Source: Acidobacteriaceae bacterium (GTDB lineage Bacteria; Acidobacteriota; Terriglobia; Terriglobales; Acidobacteriaceae). Taken from it: DNA of 64,000 bases. The notes beneath the pieces are model-generated. The model was not told the origin of the DNA, made no database searches, and saw nothing but the letters and a program-made list of their open reading frames with translations. This document shows positions 56,961-64,000 of the stretch, piece by piece (position 1 is the first letter of the stretch; each line of letters opens with the position of its first letter). The stretch spans positions 1-64,000 of the forward strand of contig JANXZM010000100.1 in the NCBI GenBank assembly GCA_025355505.1. Direction: 5' to 3'. Both the position numbers and the translations under genes were made by a program.

Positions 56961-57425
56961 ATGGACATGACGTGGGTCACGGAACGAGTGGCGCTGGGCG
57001 GCGGGATATGGAATGCGCGAAACATGGAAGAACTGGCGCAAGCCGGGGTTACGCACGTGCTCAACATGCAGATCGAGTTCGATGACCGGCCGCTGGCGGA
57101 GCCGCTCGGGGTTCGAGTGCTGTGGAATCCGACCGACGACGATTTTTTGCCGAAGCCCGTCGAACTGTTGAAGCGCGGCGTTGATTTTGCGCTGGCGGCG
57201 CTGGACGAGCCGGAGGCGAAGGTTTATGTTCATTGCGCCGCAGGGGTACACCGGGCTCCGATGATGACGCTGGCGGTACTATGCGCAATGGAGTGGGAAA
57301 TAGAAGCGGCCATGGTGCTGATCGAAACGCGAAGGCCGGTGGTTGACTTCGCGGATGTGTATGTAGAGAGCGTGCGGCGATTTTTGGAGTCGCGAGTTGA
57401 GAGCAAGCCGCAGAGTTCAAACTAA
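56961..57425 (+). CDS. Dual-specificity protein phosphatase
   Basis: A 154-residue DSP. The catalytic loop YVHCAAGVHRAPMM gives HCX5R near residue 95. It also has a WNPTDDD loop, whose Asp may act as general acid, and the opening WVTERVALGGGIWNARNMEEL that is common in small DSPs. A protein-tyrosine/Ser phosphatase is unusual between a repressor-controlled region and a fibre gene. ATG 56961 is chosen; the ORF-track start at 56925 is a TTG. It precedes a terminator. Confidence 0.85.
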   Translation: MDMTWVTERVALGGGIWNARNMEELAQAGVTHVLNMQIEFDDRPLAEPLGVRVLWNPTDDDFLPKPVELLKRGVDFALAALDEPEAKVYVHCAAGVHRAPMMTLAVLCAMEWEIEAAMVLIETRRPVVDFADVYVESVRRFLESRVESKPQSSN

Positions 57426-57460
57426 CAATCGAAATTGAGTGAGGGGAATGTGCAAAAAAG

Positions 57461-57487
57461 GCGCCGCTCGGCAGGGCGGCTTTCTTA
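57461..57487 (+). terminator. Rho-independent terminator behind the phosphatase
   Basis: GCCGC pairs with GCGGC around TCGGCAGG, followed by TTTCTTATT. The stem is shorter than the other two but the position is right. Confidence 0.65.
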
Positions 57488-57533
57488 TTGGCCCGAATTG
57501 GGGTTGCATGCGCTCACGAGGAGAGAACAAGAG

Positions 57534-60500
57534 ATGCCCAGATCGTTGGGGTTGAAAAAGAATTGTCCGATGGCAGCGGAAGTGATGATATGCGTTTTGC
57601 TGGCGCTGTTGATGACGTTGACCTTGTCGAGTAAGTTGCAGGCGCTAGGGCCGGCGCTAACGACGATCAGCGATACGGTGTATCGGGCTGACGGAAGCGC
57701 CGCATCGGGTACGGTGCTAATTTCATGGCCGTCGTTTCAGACCGCCATGGGAGATGCGGTGGCGGCTGGCAATCTAGCTGTGACCTTAGGGCCATTAGGC
57801 GCGTTCAGCGCGCAACTGGTTCCCAATGTAGGGGCGTCTCCGGCGGGAACTTACTATGTCGTGGTTTTCCAACTGAACGACGGAAGCGTCCGGACGGAAT
57901 ATTGGGCAGTTCCCGCGACTTCGCCGACGACGATTGCCTTGGTGTTGACGACACCGGGTACAGGGCTTGGGAACCTCGCCGTGACGCAGCAATACGTGAA
58001 TGCAGCGGTGGCGAATCGCGCGCTTGACGCAACGGTGGTGCACTTGGCGGGAACGGAGACGATCACCGGCACGAAGCAGTTTGCAGTTCCTCCAGCGCTT
58101 CCGGCGCCGAGCGGGGCCAATGACGCCGCGAACAAGATTTATGTGGATACGGCAGTGGCGAACGTGGGTTCGGGAGCATTCGTCCCCCTGGCGGGCGGCT
58201 CGATGACTGGTCCGTTGACCCTGCCCGGAGATCCGACCGCACCTAACCAGGCCGCCGACCGGCACTATGTGGACAGTGGGCTGTCGGTGAAAGCGGACCG
58301 GGTGAATGGAACTGTTCCGCCCGGGGAATTGGGAGCGGGAATCGCCAGCGCGGCTACTTGCTTAATCGGTAACTCGACGTGGGGATCTTGTGGTGGCGGC
58401 GCGCCGGCCGGGATTACTTATGCTACGACGGCGCTGAATTGGACGCAGGTCATCTCCAGCTCTTTAACAGGAGGGTCGCAGGCAACAGTTACGCTAACTC
58501 CTTGTCCGATTGGCATTGATACAACGAGCGGAGCCGGGTATCAGATTTTTCTTTCCGGGGGAGGAAACAGCGAAGCTGTCAGCGTAATCACCACCCCCGG
58601 GGGATGCACGTCAGGAGCAGCGTCGGGAACGATCAAGTTCACTCCATTCAATTCCTATGGGGCCGGATACACACTGGGTTCGGCCTCCTCCGGTATTCAG
58701 GAGACGTTGAATGCGGGTTGCGGAGTCGATACAACCGCATACAAAAACAGCCAATGCAATGTAACGATTCCAGCAAGCGGGCCGAACGGGACTGTCACCA
58801 CTTACAACGTGTTGGGCACGATTTATTTGCATTCCAACCAATCTGTTTTAGGCGGTTACGGAACATCGCTTAACTGCCTTGAACGCGGCGCCTGCTTACA
58901 GATTGGCGATCTGCAGAATTCCAACAACTATACCAGCAACACCGTTACTGGGCTGAGCTTTCGCACGCCGGTGAATCTCGCAAGCAACCCGGCATTTGCT
59001 GGAGTCGCAATCACCCAAACGCGAAGGACATCCCAGGTTGCAACCATCACGACGGCCAGCGCGCATGGCTTTCGGGTGGGAGATATGGTGACGATCCTGT
59101 TTACCGACAGCAGCAGCTACTGGGGCGATGCGACGATCACGGCGGTGCCGAGCTCAACGACGTTCCAGTACGCACACTCTGGCGGTGACATCGCGGTGCA
59201 GGCAAGTCCCGGCGTAGTGGCGCTGGCGTATGTAGCGGTGTTAGATAACGCTGTAAATACTCATCTGATCGACATTTCATACGATAAGGTGGGAGAGAAT
59301 GGCGCGTTCAACAATTTTTTCGATTTATGGGACGACGAGAACGTGACCATCGAGCATTTCAACAATCAAGCTATACCGCTGAACAACAATGCGAACTGGA
59401 CGGGGTCGTTTGTGTTCTCGGCAGGAAACCAGAGCACTCAGATTGCTCCGGTGATCACGCTGCGCGACTCGAGCATTACCGCGAATTACTCGAACGGGGT
59501 GACTGTCTACAATTCAAACGGACTCTATATTGAAAATACCGTCCTTCAAGCGACGGGTCCGTGGCAGGTGTATTCATCCAACACCACCGGAAACTTTCAA
59601 GGAGCCTACCTTAAGAATGTGTATTCCGAGAGCACCACTGCTCTAAACCCGCTCTCTCCACCGCGGTCTCCCTTTCCAGGTCTTGGAATTGCCGGCTTAA
59701 TAGCCGGAATATCGAGTGGAGCGGCTAGTTTTCAGATTGCGGGGAATGGCGGTGTTCTGGGAGCGTTTGCAACGGGGGGGGCAGGTTCTACGCCCTATTC
59801 ATACTTCATCGTAGCCAATGATACGACTGCCGGGACGCAAACCTCTCCGATGCAGATTCTCAATTGGCTTTCTACCGGAAGCGATTCTATTCCAGTTCGT
59901 TGGCCGAGGGTAGCGAACGGGAATGATGCCATCACTTATGACGTGATCCGGATGACGACACCATCTGGAGTCGGTGCAGTCTATCCCTACAACGGGGGAT
60001 GCGTTGGTGGATCGGGCGGGGCATGTGGATATGTCGCAACGGGAGTTCTGCAATCTGCGGCGTGTTCTGGTGGATTAGTGTGTACTTACACAGATAACGG
60101 AGCGTCGTCCACCTCCGCGTACACGATCAAGCAGGCTAGTTACGGTGGAAACCTGAACTTCTGGCCTGGTTCGGTGGTATCGGTGAACACGAGCATCAAG
60201 GTAGATGTAGAGCAATCGAGCGTCGTAGGAGTGGGGCTGAATGGAAATCCGCTTCAAATCGCGAATCAGTGCACGAACTACGGAACAACGTCGCCGGGAG
60301 GCTATACAGCATGTCTAGCGAGCGTGACAGCCGCCAACAATAGCGTTCCCAATCAATCAGCCACGATTATCACCGATGGGACAGAGGCAGGAGGCGGCCT
60401 TACGCTATCCAAGGGGCGACTGAATTTCTCCACCAGTCCGGGAGCGAGTCTTACCGCGCATCACATCATTACGCTGATTGATTCCCAGCCAGCGTTGACG

Positions 60501-63500
60501 CAAGCAACGTGGGGATATCGTCCGCCGGCGAGCGCAAATGATACATGGATCGGAACAGATTTGCCGAGCGGCGGAGTGGGTCTGGGTTCGGGGCAGCTTG
60601 CGTTTGGAGCCCCGATTACGATCACAAATTACATCGCCCAGACGGGGGATGGCATCCACGCGAACTGGTCGGAAAGATTAAGCGCATCGCTGAAAGAGTT
60701 CAACGTTGCAGCGAAGTTCGATCAGAGCGTTACGATCGCCGGACTGTCGAATGGCTGCCTCAATATTGCTTCGGGCGTGATTACATCCACCGGAGCTGCT
60801 TGCGGAACCGGGGGTGGGACTGTTAGTTCGGTGTTTGGGCGCTCGGGTGCGGTTGTCGCGGCGAGCGGCGACTACGCGGTATCTCAAGTTACAGGGGCGG
60901 CTGTGGATGCATCGGTGGTCCATAACACGGGCGTCGAGACGATAGCTGGGGCAAAAGCTTTTACAAGCAATGTCACTATAAGTGGAAATTTACTATTGCC
61001 GCAGGGGAATGCCTTCGTTCCCGCGGCTGGCGGCATTGGGCTGGATACAGCGGCAGGGTTACCAGTGGTAAACATAGGCGGCACAACGCACCAGGTTGCT
61101 TTTACAAGTTCGAATATCAGCGGACAGGCAGGGAGCGCTCTTGCGCTAGCGGCCGTTCCGACGCAGTGCAGCGGGTCGTTTGCGACCGGCATTGCGGCGA
61201 ACGGGAATGCGAATTGCACAACGCCTAATGTAATCCAGCTATCTGAAACCACGCCACCCGCGGGAATTCCTAACTGGGGTGTTTTCTGGTTTGATTCAGC
61301 GACTCATACTCCACGGGTTCTTGAGAATAACGGGCAAGTTATTCAACTAGGAATGACTAACTTGTTTAACTCGGATCCTGGCGGCGATCCTGCGGACAAC
61401 CTCGAGGAACGCAATGGGGCCGTTGCGCAAAACTTGCGCGTGTATTCGAGCTTTGTGAATAACACAACGTGGCAGCGGACATCTTTGGGATTTGATGCGA
61501 CGGACAACTACGCTGTGGTACGAAGCGAGAACGCGACATCGGCGACGGCGCCAGGGTTGGGCTTTTGGATTGGGAGCGGGCTGAAATGGGTGGTAGACGC
61601 CGCGGGCAATCTTAAACCCTTCACAGACAATACCTTCAATCTAGGTAGTGACGGCGGGAACGCAGCAAAAAGCATCTTTGCGAAGACTTCGTTCAACTCG
61701 GTTGTATTCGGGCGCAACGATTTCGAGATTCCGAATGATGTGCCGACGGGGACGGTGGTTAACCAACTGGCAGTGTTCAATACAAACAGTCCGTCGCAGG
61801 CGGTGGTTGCGAGTACATCGTCGACTAATGGCGTGATCGGCCTGGTGCAAGGCGGAGCCGGTAAGAGCGGAAACGCAGTGATTACGTGGCGCGGCTACGC
61901 CTATTGCATTTTCGACAATGCGACTACCGCGGGAGATGCGGTCATAGCGAGCACCGGCACAGCGGGCGATTGTCACGACTCTGGGTCGGGGGCGCAACCA
62001 GCGGCACAGCTCATCGGCTATGTAGATGTTACGAATGCGATATCTGGACAAACGAACGGAATCCGGGTCAGCATACAGCCTCCGCAAGGTGGTGGTGTCG
62101 GCACCGTGGCTTCTGTATTCAGCCGTACCGGTGCAGTGACGGCCGCTAGTGGCGACTATTCCGTGTCACAAGTTACGGGGGCTGCGGCAGACTCTGCTGT
62201 TGCTCACCTGGCGGGCGCTGAGACGATTACTGGGCCGAAAACATTTTCCAGCGACGTGACGCTCAGCGGGAACCTGAACGTGGCGGGAAATATCAACCAG
62301 ACGGGCACAGGGCCGACGCAGTGGTCGGGGAAGAAATGGGCGGGAACGACGGTCACGGTGCCGGGCGGAATGGATTTTTCGCTAGGAGTTGGATCGGACA
62401 ACACGTTCAAGTGTCAGTTGACGAGCGGGGCATCGTGCATGGGTGGGGGCGTTGTTGCGAGCGTGTTCGGGCGGACGGGCGCGGTAGTGGCTGGCAGCGG
62501 CGATTATTCGGTGGGGCAAGTTACGGGAGCGGCGGCTATTGCATCCCCGACATTTACCGGAACGGTGGCTGGGGTTACGGCGACGATGGTTGGGCTGGGA
62601 AGTGTTACTAACAACGCGCAGACCCAAGCGTCAATTGTACCCAATACCGTACCGTCAGCGGGTCAGATTCTTGTGGGCAACGCGGGGGGAACGGCGTTTG
62701 GGATCGTAACTACGAGCGGCGATGAAACAATGAGCGCCGCTGGAGTTACCACGAACACGAAGATCAACGGTACGACAGTGCCGACGAACTCCGCAGCCGA
62801 TCAACTTATCGGAACGTCGGCATCCGCTACTGGCATATGGCTCACGGTTCCGGCGTGCGCCGATGCTAGTGGAAACCACCTCAACTTCACTCACGCAGGC
62901 GGCATTACTTGCGGCACAACGTCAAGCGGGGCAAGCGCGGTACTTTCCGTTTTCGGTCGCACCGGGGCGGTGGTAGCTGTAAGCGGAGATTATACCGTCG
63001 CGCAAGTAACGGGAGCGGCGTCGCTGGCGTCGCCTACTTTCACCGGGACGGTAATAACTTCAGCGTCAGTGGCCGGAGGATCGGGGCTCAATGTTCCCCA
63101 CGGTTCGGCTCCTGCGGCTCCGGTGAACGGCGACCTTTGGACGACCACGGCTGGCCTGTTTGGGCGCATCAACGGAGCTACGGTTGGACCATTTGGGTCT
63201 GGCGGCAGCATGACGTGGCCAGCCGCTGCGGGTATCGCAGTTTATGCCGGAGCGAGTGCTTGGGGAACGTCATTGACGGCACCAATGGGTCCGCTGGTTG
63301 GCACGACGGACACCCAGACATTGACTGGCAAGACTCTGGACGGAGTTAGCCCAGCCACGATGGCGTTCGTTGACGCCACATCTTCTATCCAGACTCAGTT
63401 GAACAACAAGGCTACCATAGCGTCGCCTACTTTCACCGGAACGGTAACAACCCCAGCGTCAGTGGTCGGAGGATCTGGTCTCAACATCCCCCACGGTTCG

Positions 63501-64000
63501 GCTCCAACGATCCCGGTCAATGGAGATATGTGGACTACGACCACAGGCTTATTTGCTCGGATCAACGGCGGAACGGTCGGGCCATTAGCAGCCACTGCCG
63601 TCAATAGCGTGTTTGGGCGAACTGGGGCAGTTGTGGCGGCATCGGGAGATTACACCGTCGCGCAAGTAACGGGAGCGGCGTCGCTGGCGTCGCCTACTTT
63701 TACCGGCACGCCGGTCGTGCCGGGATACGTGACCAGCGGCACGGCGGTGAACGGACACGCGCTTTCGTCAAATATAATTGTGTCCGCGTCGGACCTAACG
63801 ACTGGGACGGTTCCCACGGCTCAACTACCGGCGCCTACCTGCTCCTGGATCACAGTGCCTACGCAGGGCGGCTCGGGCAATGTGTTCTCGGGAACAAATA
63901 AGGCCATCGTGTGGGGTGTTTATAACCCCTATCCGTGTGTAACCAGCAATGTTGCCTACGTCGTCGGCACAGCGGATAACACGTCAGACAATTATGCGCT
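57534..64000 (+). CDS. Giant tail-fibre-like secreted protein, incomplete (missing from ORF track)
   Basis: An open frame of more than 2150 codons without a stop to the window edge; the track omits it because it never closes. It starts MPRSLGLKKNC with a signal-like helix (MICVLLALLMTLTLSS). A strand-rich region follows, then phage-fibre motifs (VPLAGGSMTGPLTLPGDP, AADRHYVDSG), a beta-helix-like middle (residues 350-900, with many short N/T/G-rich turns) and from about residue 1095 repeats of VFGRTGAVVA..SGDYTVAQVTGAA and LASPTFTGTV. GAGGAGAG precedes the ATG. It would be exported and form long fibres, or be a virion fibre; the signal peptide favours export. C-terminus unknown. Confidence 0.85.
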   Translation, partial: MPRSLGLKKNCPMAAEVMICVLLALLMTLTLSSKLQALGPALTTISDTVYRADGSAASGTVLISWPSFQTAMGDAVAAGNLAVTLGPLGAFSAQLVPNVGASPAGTYYVVVFQLNDGSVRTEYWAVPATSPTTIALVLTTPGTGLGNLAVTQQYVNAAVANRALDATVVHLAGTETITGTKQFAVPPALPAPSGANDAANKIYVDTAVANVGSGAFVPLAGGSMTGPLTLPGDPTAPNQAADRHYVDSGLSVKADRVNGTVPPGELGAGIASAATCLIGNSTWGSCGGGAPAGITYATTALNWTQVISSSLTGGSQATVTLTPCPIGIDTTSGAGYQIFLSGGGNSEAVSVITTPGGCTSGAASGTIKFTPFNSYGAGYTLGSASSGIQETLNAGCGVDTTAYKNSQCNVTIPASGPNGTVTTYNVLGTIYLHSNQSVLGGYGTSLNCLERGACLQIGDLQNSNNYTSNTVTGLSFRTPVNLASNPAFAGVAITQTRRTSQVATITTASAHGFRVGDMVTILFTDSSSYWGDATITAVPSSTTFQYAHSGGDIAVQASPGVVALAYVAVLDNAVNTHLIDISYDKVGENGAFNNFFDLWDDENVTIEHFNNQAIPLNNNANWTGSFVFSAGNQSTQIAPVITLRDSSITANYSNGVTVYNSNGLYIENTVLQATGPWQVYSSNTTGNFQGAYLKNVYSESTTALNPLSPPRSPFPGLGIAGLIAGISSGAASFQIAGNGGVLGAFATGGAGSTPYSYFIVANDTTAGTQTSPMQILNWLSTGSDSIPVRWPRVANGNDAITYDVIRMTTPSGVGAVYPYNGGCVGGSGGACGYVATGVLQSAACSGGLVCTYTDNGASSTSAYTIKQASYGGNLNFWPGSVVSVNTSIKVDVEQSSVVGVGLNGNPLQIANQCTNYGTTSPGGYTACLASVTAANNSVPNQSATIITDGTEAGGGLTLSKGRLNFSTSPGASLTAHHIITLIDSQPALTQATWGYRPPASANDTWIGTDLPSGGVGLGSGQLAFGAPITITNYIAQTGDGIHANWSERLSASLKEFNVAAKFDQSVTIAGLSNGCLNIASGVITSTGAACGTGGGTVSSVFGRSGAVVAASGDYAVSQVTGAAVDASVVHNTGVETIAGAKAFTSNVTISGNLLLPQGNAFVPAAGGIGLDTAAGLPVVNIGGTTHQVAFTSSNISGQAGSALALAAVPTQCSGSFATGIAANGNANCTTPNVIQLSETTPPAGIPNWGVFWFDSATHTPRVLENNGQVIQLGMTNLFNSDPGGDPADNLEERNGAVAQNLRVYSSFVNNTTWQRTSLGFDATDNYAVVRSENATSATAPGLGFWIGSGLKWVVDAAGNLKPFTDNTFNLGSDGGNAAKSIFAKTSFNSVVFGRNDFEIPNDVPTGTVVNQLAVFNTNSPSQAVVASTSSTNGVIGLVQGGAGKSGNAVITWRGYAYCIFDNATTAGDAVIASTGTAGDCHDSGSGAQPAAQLIGYVDVTNAISGQTNGIRVSIQPPQGGGVGTVASVFSRTGAVTAASGDYSVSQVTGAAADSAVAHLAGAETITGPKTFSSDVTLSGNLNVAGNINQTGTGPTQWSGKKWAGTTVTVPGGMDFSLGVGSDNTFKCQLTSGASCMGGGVVASVFGRTGAVVAGSGDYSVGQVTGAAAIASPTFTGTVAGVTATMVGLGSVTNNAQTQASIVPNTVPSAGQILVGNAGGTAFGIVTTSGDETMSAAGVTTNTKINGTTVPTNSAADQLIGTSASATGIWLTVPACADASGNHLNFTHAGGITCGTTSSGASAVLSVFGRTGAVVAVSGDYTVAQVTGAASLASPTFTGTVITSASVAGGSGLNVPHGSAPAAPVNGDLWTTTAGLFGRINGATVGPFGSGGSMTWPAAAGIAVYAGASAWGTSLTAPMGPLVGTTDTQTLTGKTLDGVSPATMAFVDATSSIQTQLNNKATIASPTFTGTVTTPASVVGGSGLNIPHGSAPTIPVNGDMWTTTTGLFARINGGTVGPLAATAVNSVFGRTGAVVAASGDYTVAQVTGAASLASPTFTGTPVVPGYVTSGTAVNGHALSSNIIVSASDLTTGTVPTAQLPAPTCSWITVPTQGGSGNVFSGTNKAIVWGVYNPYPCVTSNVAYVVGTADNTSDNYA
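60816..63712 (+). repeat. FGRTGAVVA-type coding repeats inside the giant ORF
   Basis: Five copies of a 30-residue unit (SVFGRTGAVVA..SGDY-VAQVTGAA) begin at about 60827, 62108, 62460, 62944 and 63604. Three carry the extension ASPTFTGT. Two longer modules (SGLN(V/I)PHGSAP followed by a W-T-T-T segment) lie near 63065 and 63460. About 45 bases around GCGCAAGTAACGGGAGCGGC are identical in the last two units, so these copies arose recently. Confidence 0.85.

Noticed and set aside
57725-58027. Plus-strand ORFs of 60-150 residues inside 57.5-64 kb
   Set aside because: All are out-of-frame shadows of the giant open frame that starts at 57534.

Overview
The window most likely comes from an Acidobacteriota chromosome (class Terriglobia). 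This is inferred from the style of the proteins (DUF2231, DUF4139, DUF2393, GTP-type PEP carboxykinase, an EF-P with a TPGNLR loop) and from several families of short palindromic repeats between genes. It is GC-rich and mostly housekeeping, but it holds a restriction island, several gene relics and, at the right end, a phage-like region.

0-7 kb: tRNA-Arg, a pilin-like protein, a truncated IS end fused to a sialidase-like pseudogene, pckG, rpmE and an HU gene with its terminator. 6-23 kb: a DnaC-like ATPase, a UvrC-like protein without its nuclease half, a PD-(D/E)XK-like protein, tldD-pmbA, a peroxiredoxin, a STAS protein, a TlpA-like thioredoxin, threonine ammonia-lyase, YceH, cysteine dioxygenase, efp, acyP, apt and envelope proteins. 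23-28 kb: a type III restriction-modification pair (mod, res). 28-41 kb: selD, an aldo/keto reductase, a CADD-like protein, a second IS fragment, mnmG, a PilZ protein, a cobalamin riboswitch driving a TonB receptor, an aldolase and queA. 41-54 kb: gyrB, a cluster of intact and decayed toxin-antitoxin genes, a DUF4139 protein, a CPBP protease, an M13 peptidase and an anti-sigma factor whose sigma gene has been cut away. 54.5-64 kb: a LexA/CI-like repressor, an operator-like palindrome, three short transcription units each closed by its own terminator, and one very large open reading frame that runs off the window.

The most notable result is invisible in the ORF track. Two genes carry an in-frame TGA exactly where the family has its catalytic Cys/Sec: the peroxiredoxin (TGA at codon 49, in the TPxC position) and SelD (TGA at codon 18). 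Each TGA is followed by a hairpin fitting a bacterial SECIS element. Together they indicate that this organism decodes UGA as selenocysteine. A selenoprotein SelD would supply the selenophosphate needed both for its own synthesis and for the peroxiredoxin. selA, selB and selC are not in the window.

The second is the right-hand region: repressor, Zn-ribbon protein, sigma-like protein, dual-specificity phosphatase and a secreted tail-fibre-like protein of more than 2150 residues with FGRTGAVVA repeats. The third is genome erosion by small repeats, including repeat-derived peptides kept in frame inside mnmG.
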